DNA from: CAYPZL01 sp964415045
GTDB taxonomy: Bacteria > Planctomycetota > Phycisphaerae > Sedimentisphaerales > Anaerobacaceae
Reading direction: 5' to 3'
Length of the DNA stretch: 17,296 nucleotides
NCBI GenBank assembly: GCA_964415045.1
Contig: CAYPZL010000123.1
Location: 1-17,296, forward strand
How positions within the stretch are numbered: the stretch's first letter is position 1; every line of letters starts with the position of its first letter. The notes beneath the pieces were generated by a model. That model did no database searches, was not told the DNA's origin, and was given only the letters and a program-made list of their open reading frames with translations. The position numbers and the translations under genes are program-made. This document shows positions 1 through 6,713 of the stretch, in pieces.

Positions 1-35
1 TAGTCCTTGACAACCGGCAGCCTTTCATGAATAGG

Positions 36-85
36 ATGGGCTTTAGCCCATGCGGGTGCTTGCGAACCCATCGGTCGCATGGGGG
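36..85 (+). promoter_or_regulatory. accD leader with mutually exclusive hairpins near the ribosome binding site
   Basis: ATGGGC (36-41) pairs with GCCCAT (46-51) around a TTTA loop. The right arm also lies in CCCATGCG (47-54), which is perfectly complementary to CGCATGGG (76-83), and that second arm runs into the G-rich stretch at 81-85, the only plausible Shine-Dalgarno before the accD ATG at 95. A third CCCAT copy sits at 67-71. The pairings cannot all form at once, so one fold would leave the ribosome site open and another would cover it. The pairing is seen directly; a regulatory role is inference, and REP-like repetitive sequence is the simpler alternative. Confidence 0.35.
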
Positions 86-94
86 TAATGCCGT

Positions 95-946
95 ATGACA
101 ATGACGAAAAAACCGAAGACAAACTGGAACGGCTTCTCGCTCAAGCCACGCAGGGAAATGCCCGAGGGGCTCTGGATCAAATGCCCCGGCTGCGAGCACA
201 TGCTCTACCGCTGCGCCGTCGAGAAGAACCTCAACATCTGCCCCGAGTGCGACCACCATTTTCGTATCGGCGCCCCGGACCGCATCCGGTACCTTGCCGA
301 CGAAGATTCCTTCCAGCAGATCCTCGAAGACCTCACCACCGGCGATCCGCTGAGCTTCAAGTTCCGCGGCACGACCTACAAACAGCGTCTCAAGACCGAT
401 GAGAAGAAGTCCGGGGCCAACGAGGCCATGCTGATCGGCAAAGCCTTCATCAAGGGCCGCGGCGTCATTCTGGCGGTCATGGAGCCCAACTTCCTCATGG
501 GCTCGATGGGCGCCGTCGTCGGCCAGAAGTTCTGCGTGGCCGTCGATCGTGCCATGGAGGAGTCGTTGCCGCTGGTGGTGGTGAGCTGTTCCGGCGGGGC
601 CCGCATGCACGAAGGCGTCGTTTCGCTGGCCCAGATGGCCAAGACCTCCACCGCCCTGGCCCGCTTCAGCGACACCAAGGGCCTGTTCATCTCCGTCCTG
701 GCCGACCCGACCACCGGCGGCGTTACCGCCAGCTTCGCCATGTTAGGCGACGTTATTATCGCTGAGCCCGGCGCCCTCATCGGCTTCGCCGGACCCCGAA
801 CCATTGCCGAAACCATCAAGGTCGAACTGCCCGAAGGCTTCCAGACCGCCGAGTTCATGCTCCAACACGGTTTCGTCGACATGATCGTACACCGTCGAAA
901 CCTACGCAGCGAAATTGCCCGCATCATCGACTACTGCCAGAAATAG
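95..946 (+). CDS. accD: Acetyl-CoA carboxylase carboxyltransferase subunit beta
   Basis: AccD makes the carboxyltransferase of acetyl-CoA carboxylase together with AccA, moving the carboxyl group from biotin on BCCP to acetyl-CoA to give malonyl-CoA, the first step of fatty acid synthesis in the cytoplasm. The 283-residue protein has the usual N-terminal zinc ribbon (Cys30, Cys33, Cys49, Cys52) and the crotonase-fold core with GGARMHEGVVSLAQMAKTS, followed by the glycine-rich PTTGGVTASFAMLGD and the GFAGPRTI segment. Length fits the family (about 280-305). The start at 95 is preceded by a G-run at 81-85; a second ATG two codons later (101) is possible. accA is not in the window, and the gene stands alone before a 585 bp spacer. 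Confidence 0.97.
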   Translation: MTMTKKPKTNWNGFSLKPRREMPEGLWIKCPGCEHMLYRCAVEKNLNICPECDHHFRIGAPDRIRYLADEDSFQQILEDLTTGDPLSFKFRGTTYKQRLKTDEKKSGANEAMLIGKAFIKGRGVILAVMEPNFLMGSMGAVVGQKFCVAVDRAMEESLPLVVVSCSGGARMHEGVVSLAQMAKTSTALARFSDTKGLFISVLADPTTGGVTASFAMLGDVIIAEPGALIGFAGPRTIAETIKVELPEGFQTAEFMLQHGFVDMIVHRRNLRSEIARIIDYCQK

Positions 947-1217
947 CCACCCCCGCCGTGCCCCACACCACAACGTCTCCTGCGGAGTTCCCTTCGTCTC
1001 CGGATGTGTTTGCCCATTTGGAATTCGCGGCTATCAGCGTCCCTTCAGAAAACGGAGTTGGATTGTAACGGTCACGGGTCGAAGGTGCGATAACTCCGCC
1101 GTCGCAGGGGGGGGTATGCCGCACTCTCAAGGCTTTCTCGCGCTTCGCAAAGCCGCTGGCTACGTTGCTGTATCGAGCGAGCGAATCGGCAATACGCACA
1201 AGTCGGGCCTCGTGAAG

Positions 1218-1279
1218 GCCGGGGGTGCGGGATGGAGGTTGTCCACAAGCCCCTGAGGCGTCTCCGAAGCACCCCCGGC
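1218..1279. repeat. Long-loop inverted repeat in the gene-free spacer 947-1474
   Basis: GCCGGGGGTGC (1218-1228) and GCACCCCCGGC (1269-1279) are a perfect 11 bp inverted repeat enclosing 40 nt. A weaker stem, GGCTTT (1131-1136) with AAAGCC (1149-1154), lies upstream. I see no convincing protein-coding frame in 947-1474: the long minus-strand frames there have no recognisable domain and no good ribosome site. The region could hold an uncharacterised structured RNA or decayed sequence; it does not match any RNA family I recognise (RNase P, tmRNA, SRP, 6S). Confidence 0.4.
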
Positions 1280-1474
1280 TGGCGTGAAGGCGTTTGTCGC
1301 GGGCCGAATGTTGATGGCAAAATCGATTTTTCGCAAAAAAAATGGCAGATCCGGCAGAAACGCCGAGATGGGGAGGTTCGAATTTGGGATTCTCGATCAG
1401 GTCTGCGTGGTCGGCGGCGGTGCCGGGTGCCTTGCGAGCGCAAAAGATTTTTTTCATTTTTGGCGAACCGGGGG

Positions 1475-1504
1475 CACTATACATAGTAATATCGCTATAT
1501 AGTG
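1475..1504. promoter_or_regulatory. Candidate ArsR-type operator overlapping the operon promoter
   Basis: CACTATA (1475-1481) and TATAGTG (1498-1504) form a 7 bp perfect dyad over a 30 bp AT-rich imperfect palindrome, in an otherwise GC-rich region and 27 bp before the regulator's ATG. ArsR/SmtB repressors typically bind 12-2-12-like AT-rich dyads near their own promoter, so autoregulation is the natural reading. The promoter hexamers cannot be placed with certainty: TATACA (1478-1483) and TAATAT (1487-1492) are -10 candidates inside the dyad, but neither has a good -35 at standard spacing. Confidence 0.55.
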
Positions 1505-1531
1505 GAAAAAGTATATTAGAAAGGCCTTCTG

Positions 1532-1831
1532 ATGGACAAAGAGTTGGCGGTACATGCGGCAGAAGTTCTCAAGGCGGTGGCCCACCCGCTGCGGCTGCAG
1601 ATCGTCGAGATTCTGGAAGGCGGGGAGCGGAGCGTCGGGGAAATCGCGGACGCCCTCGGCGAGAAGCAGGCGATCACGAGCCAGCAGTTGAATTTAATGA
1701 AAGACAAGGGCGTGCTGGCCTCGCGCCGGGAGGGCGCCAAAGTCTACTACCACATTGAGAATCCCAACGTGGTTCGGGTTCTCGGTTGTGTTTACGACCA
1801 CTGTGAGAGTCGAAAGAGAGGCGAAGGATGA
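1532..1831 (+). CDS. ArsR/SmtB-family winged-helix transcriptional regulator
   Basis: A 99-residue regulator that probably represses the operon it heads. The sequence shows the family plan: an N-terminal helix with AHPLRLQIVEIL (about 17-28), helix-turn-helix VGEIADAL...AITSQQLNLMKDKGVL (35-62) and a beta-wing REGAKVYYHI (66-75). The usual metal-binding ELCVCDL motif in the recognition helix region is missing. The only cysteines are Cys86 and Cys91 in the C-terminal helix, spaced C-x4-C, which suggests a thiol, persulfide or metal switch rather than classical arsenic sensing (inference). AAGG at 1521-1524 gives a ribosome site 7 nt before the ATG. The stop overlaps the next start as ATGA, and a 30 bp dyad lies just upstream. 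Confidence 0.9.
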   Translation: MDKELAVHAAEVLKAVAHPLRLQIVEILEGGERSVGEIADALGEKQAITSQQLNLMKDKGVLASRREGAKVYYHIENPNVVRVLGCVYDHCESRKRGEG

Positions 1832-2358
1832 CGAAGCAAGAGTCGTTGCAGCAGGACGAAAAGGTGAAGCGTCAGAGCGTTAAATACCTCCTGATGGGGG
1901 GGCTGGCCGGCTTGGTTGTGGGGGCCGTACTGTGCGGGCTGGTGATTTTCACCGCGATGCCGTCGCTGATGATCGTGACGCATGAGAGCGAGCTCGGCTT
2001 TGAGGAGACCGTGGCCGCTCTGGAAAAGTCCATTGCGGACGAGGGCTGGGTCGTCTCGGCCGTCAGCGATATGAACAAGTCGATGGCCAGGCACGGCGTG
2101 GAATTCGGCCCGCGCGTCAAGTTAGTGAAACTGTGCAAGCCGGAGTATGCCAAGAGCGTTCTAACCACCGACCGCCACATCTCGACGCTGATGCCCTGCT
2201 CGCTGGCCGTCTGGGAGGGCGACGACGGCAAGGTCCATCTGTCCAAGATGAACATGGGCTTGATGGCCAAAATGTTCGGCGGTAACATTGCCCGGGTGAT
2301 GGGCGGCAGCGTTGTCCGGGACGAGAAGGCCATGCTCGCCGGCATCATCGAGGATTGA
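1828..2358 (+). CDS. Membrane-anchored DUF302-domain protein
   Basis: A 176-residue protein with a charged N-terminus, one transmembrane segment (about residues 20-45) and a C-terminal DUF302 domain, so the domain probably faces the periplasm or the membrane surface. The domain shows the family pattern: a helix with GFEETVAALEKSIADEGW, then KLCKPEYAKSVL and STLMPCSLAVWE, the two conserved cysteine positions being Cys103 and Cys124. The biochemical role of DUF302 is not settled; the family is often found near sulfur-oxidation or redox genes. It overlaps the ArsR gene by 4 bp (ATGA) and precedes an iron-sulfur membrane protein by 21 bp, so co-expression and a redox role are likely. Confidence 0.8.
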   Translation: MTKQESLQQDEKVKRQSVKYLLMGGLAGLVVGAVLCGLVIFTAMPSLMIVTHESELGFEETVAALEKSIADEGWVVSAVSDMNKSMARHGVEFGPRVKLVKLCKPEYAKSVLTTDRHISTLMPCSLAVWEGDDGKVHLSKMNMGLMAKMFGGNIARVMGGSVVRDEKAMLAGIIED

Positions 2359-2379
2359 CCGTATCAGAGGGAAGCGACC

Positions 2380-2826
2380 ATGCAGAAGATTCTCGTCCAA
2401 TTCGTAGTCCTGGTGGCAGCGGTTGCCTGGGCCACCGACATCGTGGAGGGGATCGACCCGTTCAAGGTTTTCAAGCCGCAGGTCCTGGGGCTTCTGGGAG
2501 GCGCGTTTGTAGCGACGCTGTTGGTCTTGAGCCTGTTTGTCTATCGTCCCTGGTGCCATTTCTTCTGCCCGTTCGGCTTGGCCGGGTGGGTCGCCGAGAA
2601 GATCAGCATCTTTAAGATTCGCGTGGACTACGATAAGTGCATCGCCTGCGAGGCTTGCGCGAAGGCGTGTCCCTCGACCGTAATGGGGGCGATCCTGAAA
2701 CGCGACAAGATGATTCCCGATTGCTTTTCCTGCGGCACGTGTATCGAAACCTGTCCCGCCGGCGCGATTGCCTTCAAGGCGGGCAAGCGAACGAAACCGC
2801 CTGCAGGCAAGTTTAAAAACGACTGA
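2380..2826 (+). CDS. NapH/NosR-like membrane protein with two [4Fe-4S] clusters (short form)
   Basis: A 148-residue protein with two hydrophobic segments (about 4-20 and 36-54), the PWCHFFCPFG motif (Cys59, Cys63) typical of NapH/NosR/CcoG-type membrane electron-transfer proteins, and a soluble ferredoxin part with two C-x2-C-x2-C-x3-C-P motifs (Cys87/90/93/97 and Cys115/118/121/125). NapH-type proteins usually have four transmembrane helices and 250 or more residues, so this is a reduced version retaining roughly the second half. It probably passes electrons between the membrane quinone pool or a cytoplasmic donor and a partner protein, the best candidates being the DUF302 protein and the peroxiredoxin beside it (inference). 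The ATG at 2380 follows a GAGGGAAG stretch at suitable spacing. Confidence 0.85.
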   Translation: MQKILVQFVVLVAAVAWATDIVEGIDPFKVFKPQVLGLLGGAFVATLLVLSLFVYRPWCHFFCPFGLAGWVAEKISIFKIRVDYDKCIACEACAKACPSTVMGAILKRDKMIPDCFSCGTCIETCPAGAIAFKAGKRTKPPAGKFKND

Positions 2827-2880
2827 CAAAAAGAGGATCGACAAGCGATCCCACGTAAACGGAGATAAAGGAGAACAGCC

Positions 2881-3561
2881 ATGGAAGAACAAGCCGGCAG
2901 ATTGCCGTTGATTGGAGAGAAGGCGCCGTCGTTTGTGGCCGAGAGCACACAGGGGCGGATTCGTTTCCCGGAAGACTACAAGGGCAGATGGGTGATCTTC
3001 TTCTCGCACCCGGCGGACTTCACGCCGGTCTGCACGACCGAATTCATGACGTTCGCGACGATGACCGACGAATTCAAGCTGCTCAACGCCGAGCTGCTCG
3101 GTTTGTCCATTGATAGCACCTATAGCCATATCGCCTGGCTGCGGACGATCAAGGAAAAGATCGAGTATAGGGACATGAAGGACGTAGAGGTGAAGTTCCC
3201 GGTCATCAGCGATCTGACGATGGAGGTCTCGAAGAAGTTCGGGATGCTGCAACCTTCGGCCAGCACGACGCAGGCGGTGCGAGCGGTCTTTATCATCGAC
3301 CCGGAGGCAACCGTCCGCGCCATCCTGTATTACCCGCTCAGCAACGGGCGGAACGTGGATGAGGTCAAGCGGCTGCTCATCGCGATGCAGCACAGCGACG
3401 AGCACGGCATCGCCACGCCGGCGAACTGGCAGATCGGCGACGACGTGATCATTCCGCCGCCCGGCTCGTGCGGCAGCGCCAAGGATCGCGTCGAGAAACC
3501 CGGACCCGATACGAAGGTGCTCGACTGGTTCCTCTGCCTGAAAAAGTGTCCGCACAAGTAA
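2881..3561 (+). CDS. Peroxiredoxin, Prx6/1-Cys-like subfamily
   Basis: A 226-residue thiol peroxidase that reduces H2O2, organic peroxides or peroxynitrite. The active-site motif HPADFTPVCTTEF has the peroxidatic Cys51 with Pro44 and Thr48 of the P-x3-T-x2-C signature. The length and long C-terminal domain (DEVKRLLIAMQ, then NWQIGDDVIIPPP) fit the Prx6/AhpC-like archaeal group. The C-terminus carries two further cysteines, Cys219 and Cys223 (C-x3-C), near the place where archaeal members keep resolving cysteines, so a 2-Cys-like cycle is possible. Start 2881 has a strong AAAGGAG (2867-2873) 7 nt upstream. It lies 54 bp after the ferredoxin gene and before the RND transporter. Confidence 0.95.
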   Translation: MEEQAGRLPLIGEKAPSFVAESTQGRIRFPEDYKGRWVIFFSHPADFTPVCTTEFMTFATMTDEFKLLNAELLGLSIDSTYSHIAWLRTIKEKIEYRDMKDVEVKFPVISDLTMEVSKKFGMLQPSASTTQAVRAVFIIDPEATVRAILYYPLSNGRNVDEVKRLLIAMQHSDEHGIATPANWQIGDDVIIPPPGSCGSAKDRVEKPGPDTKVLDWFLCLKKCPHK

Positions 3562-3611
3562 GCGAACGTAAATCGTTGTGAGCAGGATATGCTCCGAACC
3601 GTGAGCGGGTT

Positions 3612-3633
3612 GGGTCCCAGCGAAGCTGGGCCC
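3612..3633 (+). repeat. GC-rich intercistronic hairpin before the RND gene
   Basis: CCCAGC (3616-3621) pairs with GCTGGG (3625-3630) around a GAA loop, and flanking GGG (3612-3614) with CCC (3631-3633) extends it to 9 bp with one bulged T. It lies between the peroxiredoxin stop and the ribosome site (GGTGGGG, 3634-3640) of the RND gene. No U-tract follows, so it is not a classical terminator. It may stabilise the upstream mRNA, limit RND translation, or be a REP-like palindrome. Confidence 0.5.
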
Positions 3634-3648
3634 GGTGGGGCGACGAAC

Positions 3649-6504
3649 ATGGACAACAAGCAGAAGATAACTGAGTTTTCTCTGAAGCATTACAAGCTGG
3701 TCACGGCGTTGCTGGTGGTCTTCACCCTGGCGCTGGGCGCGTTGATCCCGTTGATCAGGGTGGATACGGACCCCGAGAACATGCTCTCGGCCGATGAGCC
3801 CGCCCGCGTCTTCCACGACCGGGCCAAAGAGGACTTCGTGCTGTACGACATCGTCGTTCTGGGTGTGGTCAACGAGAAGGACCCGAACGGCGTGTTCAAC
3901 GTCGCGTCGCTGACGAAGATCTACAAGCTGACCGAGTTCGCCAAGACCTGGCGCAGCGCCAAGGATCCCAACGAAGGCGTCGTCGAGGTGGACCTGATGG
4001 CGCCGTCGCTGGTGGATCACATCAGCCAGGGCGGTCCGGGTGTCGTCAAATTCGAGTGGCTCATGCCCCAGCCCCCGGCCACCGAGGCCGAAGCCCTGGA
4101 GATCCGCGACAAGGCGATGTCCAACCCGTTGCTCTACGGCACGGTCATCTCCGAGGACGGCAAGGCTCTGTGCATCTACATGCCGCTGACCAGCAAGCAC
4201 GTCAGCCACGAGCTGTACCGGGCCCTGAACGACGAGGTCGCCCGCTTCGAGGGCGACGAGCAGTATCACATCACGGGTCTGCCGGTGGCGGAAGACACCT
4301 TCGGTTACGAGATGTTCGTGCAGATGGCGATCTCGGCGCCGCTGGCCATGCTGGTCATCTTCATCCTCATGCTGGTGTTCTTCCGCAAGCTCGTGCTGGT
4401 GATCTCGCCGATGATCGTGGCGATGGTCGCGGTGATTGCCACGATGGGGGCGCTGATCGGGCTGGGCTATCCGGTCCACATCATGAGCTCGATGATCCCG
4501 ATTTTCCTGATGCCGATTGCGGTGGTGGACTCGGTGCACATCCTCTCGGAATTCTTCGACCTGTACACGAAGGAGAAGGGCCGGCGCGAGACGACGCTCG
4601 AGGTCATGGGGCACCTGTTCATGCCGATGCTCTATACGTCATTGACCTCGGCGGCGGGTTTCGCCTCGCTGGCATTGACGCCGATTCCGCCGGTGCAGGT
4701 GTTCGGCATCTTCGTCGCCGTCGGGATCATGATCGCGTGGCTCTGCACGGTGACGTTCGTCCCGGCCTACATCATGCTGCTGAGAGAAAGCTCGCTGGAG
4801 AACTTCGGGGCCGCAGCCGTGCATGAAGAGAAGCAGACCTGGCTGACGCGGCTGCTGCATGCCGGCGGCGCGTTTACCTACAAGGCGGCCAAGCCGATTC
4901 TCGCGGTCCTGCTGATCGTCGGCATCATCGCCGTCTACGGCATCACGCGCATCGTCATCAACGACAATCCCACCAAGTGGTTCGCCAAAAGCCACCCGAT
5001 TCGCCGGGCCGACATCGAGCTGAACAAGCACTTCGGCGGCACTTACATGGCCTATCTGGTCCTCGAGGACACCGCCGACCCGAACGTTGACGCCACGTAC
5101 ACGGGAATCGTGCGGACGCGCCTGGAAGAGAAGATCGCGCGATTGGCCGAAGAGCTGCCCGAGGCGCGCGGCTTGCTGGCGGAGATGGACCGGGCCCTGA
5201 TCGAGAGGGCCTCCACGGACGTGAACAAGGCCGACTATCTCGATGCGCTCGTGGCGTTTGCCGGCGAAAGGGAGGCGGCCGCCGACGGAAACGTCGCCGA
5301 CGCCTGGTACGAGCTGGGGTATTTCTTCGAGGGGCAGAAGGAGAGACTCAAGCTGTTCAAGCAGCCCGAAGTCCTCACATACATGGCGCAGCTTCAGGAG
5401 CATCTGGAGCAAGAGGGGCTCGTGGGCAAGAGCAACTCGGTGGCCGACATCGTGGCCAAGGTGTACAAGGAGCTGATGGGAGGCGCGCCGCAAGAGCCGG
5501 CGATCCCGGTTTCGTCTCCGGCCGTGGCGCAATGTCTGATCCAGTTCCAGAGCAGCCATACGCCCGATGACCTCTGGCATTTCGTCACCAACGATTACGA
5601 CAAAGCCAACATCTGGCTCCAGCTCAAGAGCGGCGACAACAAAGACATGGAGAAGGTCGTCGCCGCGGTGGATGCGTTCTTCGAGGAGAATCCCGCCCCG
5701 GCGCCGTTGACCCACCGCTGGGCGGGCCTGACCTATATCAACACGGTCTGGCAGGATAGAATGGTCTGGGGCATGCTCCAGTCGCTGCTGGGCAGTTTCA
5801 TCATCGTCTTCATCATGATGTCGATCCTCTTCCGCTCGCCGTTGTGGGGTCTGGTGTGCATGGTGCCTCTGTCGATCACGATTCTGGTGATCTACGGCCT
5901 CATCGGTCTGGTGGGCAAGGACTACGACATGCCGGTGGCCGTTCTCAGCGCGCTGACGCTCGGCATGGCGGTGGACTTCGCGATCCACTTCCTCGAACGC
6001 GCGCGGAGCACCCAGGCCCGAACCGGCTCGTGGAAGGCCGCCGCCGCGACCATGTTCGGAGAGCCCGCGCGGGCGATCAGCCGCAACGTCCTGGTCATCG
6101 CCATCGGCTTTCTGCCCCTGCTCGCGGCGCCGCTGGTTCCGTACAAGACGGTCGGCATCTTCCTGTGCGCGATCATGGGCCTGTCGGGAGTCGTGACGTT
6201 GATGGTCCTGCCGGCCATTTTGACGGTGGCGGAGAAGAGGATGTTCAAGGCGGCGAAAGCGCCGCGGTCGGTCGGGTGCAACTGTGCCTTCTGCATGATT
6301 GTCTCGATTGCGGCCGTCGTCCTGGTGGCGCTGAACCTGCACCAGTACTGGCATTTAGGCTGGACGGGGTTGGCCGTGCTGGCGGTCGTGGCGGTGCCCT
6401 TGATGGCGTTGTCGTGCAGCCTCATGTCGCGCCGGCAGGCCTGTCGCGCGATCGATACCCGAGAACAAGAAAACGCGAAAGGCGATCACGGAGGTGCGTC
6501 ATGA
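3649..6504 (+). CDS. MMPL/RND-superfamily exporter (COG1033-like)
   Basis: A large proton-driven inner-membrane transporter, 951 residues from the chosen start. The plan is the RND duplication: TM1 (about 14-36), a periplasmic domain, a TM2-6 block around residues 225-380 including VVDSVHILSEFFDLY, then a second TM, a second large periplasmic domain (about 450-700) and a second TM block with LTLGMAVDFAIHFLERAR, whose Asp is the expected proton-relay residue. Relatives of this type (HpnN, MmpL) move lipids or other hydrophobic molecules. A C-terminal extension has CNCAFC (Cys877, 879, 882) plus two extra hydrophobic segments. The first in-frame ATG, at 3589, has a Shine-Dalgarno only 1 nt away and encodes the hairpin region, so the start at 3649 behind GGTGGGG is preferred. 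The stop overlaps the next ATG. Confidence 0.92.
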   Translation: MDNKQKITEFSLKHYKLVTALLVVFTLALGALIPLIRVDTDPENMLSADEPARVFHDRAKEDFVLYDIVVLGVVNEKDPNGVFNVASLTKIYKLTEFAKTWRSAKDPNEGVVEVDLMAPSLVDHISQGGPGVVKFEWLMPQPPATEAEALEIRDKAMSNPLLYGTVISEDGKALCIYMPLTSKHVSHELYRALNDEVARFEGDEQYHITGLPVAEDTFGYEMFVQMAISAPLAMLVIFILMLVFFRKLVLVISPMIVAMVAVIATMGALIGLGYPVHIMSSMIPIFLMPIAVVDSVHILSEFFDLYTKEKGRRETTLEVMGHLFMPMLYTSLTSAAGFASLALTPIPPVQVFGIFVAVGIMIAWLCTVTFVPAYIMLLRESSLENFGAAAVHEEKQTWLTRLLHAGGAFTYKAAKPILAVLLIVGIIAVYGITRIVINDNPTKWFAKSHPIRRADIELNKHFGGTYMAYLVLEDTADPNVDATYTGIVRTRLEEKIARLAEELPEARGLLAEMDRALIERASTDVNKADYLDALVAFAGEREAAADGNVADAWYELGYFFEGQKERLKLFKQPEVLTYMAQLQEHLEQEGLVGKSNSVADIVAKVYKELMGGAPQEPAIPVSSPAVAQCLIQFQSSHTPDDLWHFVTNDYDKANIWLQLKSGDNKDMEKVVAAVDAFFEENPAPAPLTHRWAGLTYINTVWQDRMVWGMLQSLLGSFIIVFIMMSILFRSPLWGLVCMVPLSITILVIYGLIGLVGKDYDMPVAVLSALTLGMAVDFAIHFLERARSTQARTGSWKAAAATMFGEPARAISRNVLVIAIGFLPLLAAPLVPYKTVGIFLCAIMGLSGVVTLMVLPAILTVAEKRMFKAAKAPRSVGCNCAFCMIVSIAAVVLVALNLHQYWHLGWTGLAVLAVVAVPLMALSCSLMSRRQACRAIDTREQENAKGDHGGAS

Positions 6505-6689
6505 CCGTCGAGAGATATCTCAGAGCAATCGCAGGATTCTTCGTGGTTGTCAGCGCCTTGCTGGCCCACTATCATTCACCTTACTGGCTTCTCTTCACCG
6601 GCTTTGTGGGATTGAATCTGCTGCAATCGGCGCTGACCAACTGGTGCCCGATGATGACGGTTCTCCGCAAGCTCGGTGTGAAAGGCTGA
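6501..6689 (+). CDS. DUF2892-type small membrane protein (YgaP C-terminal-like)
   Basis: A 62-residue protein with two hydrophobic segments and the DUF2892 layout: an ERYLRAIAGFF start, a central YWLLFTGFVGLNLLQSALTNW stretch split by a short turn, and the closing CP-x-M-x3-L-x2-LG motif. In other bacteria the domain occurs alone or fused to rhodanese (YgaP), where it is linked to sulfur transfer, which fits the thiol theme of this operon. The start overlaps the RND stop (ATGA) and has GGAGG at 6490-6494, 6 nt upstream. Function is unknown; a small accessory subunit of the transporter is possible. Confidence 0.8.
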   Translation: MTVERYLRAIAGFFVVVSALLAHYHSPYWLLFTGFVGLNLLQSALTNWCPMMTVLRKLGVKG

Positions 6690-6713
6690 GTGCGAAAGAA
6701 AGGGAGGTGTGGC

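Noticed and set aside
924..1484. 186-codon minus-strand frame filling the accD-arsR spacer
   Set aside because: No domain, no ribosome site, overlap with the accD 3' end and unremarkable residue composition; treated as non-coding.
2161..4614. 817-codon open frame on the minus strand opposite the ferredoxin, peroxiredoxin and RND genes
   Set aside because: Its sequence is rich in His, Arg, Asp and Gln with no domain, a typical antisense shadow of GC-rich coding sequence; the plus-strand genes have clear families, ribosome sites and overlaps.
4639..6354. 571-codon minus-strand open frame opposite the RND gene
   Set aside because: Same shadow composition (HRRDDHHRD-like runs) and no start signal; the RND protein on the other strand is unambiguous.
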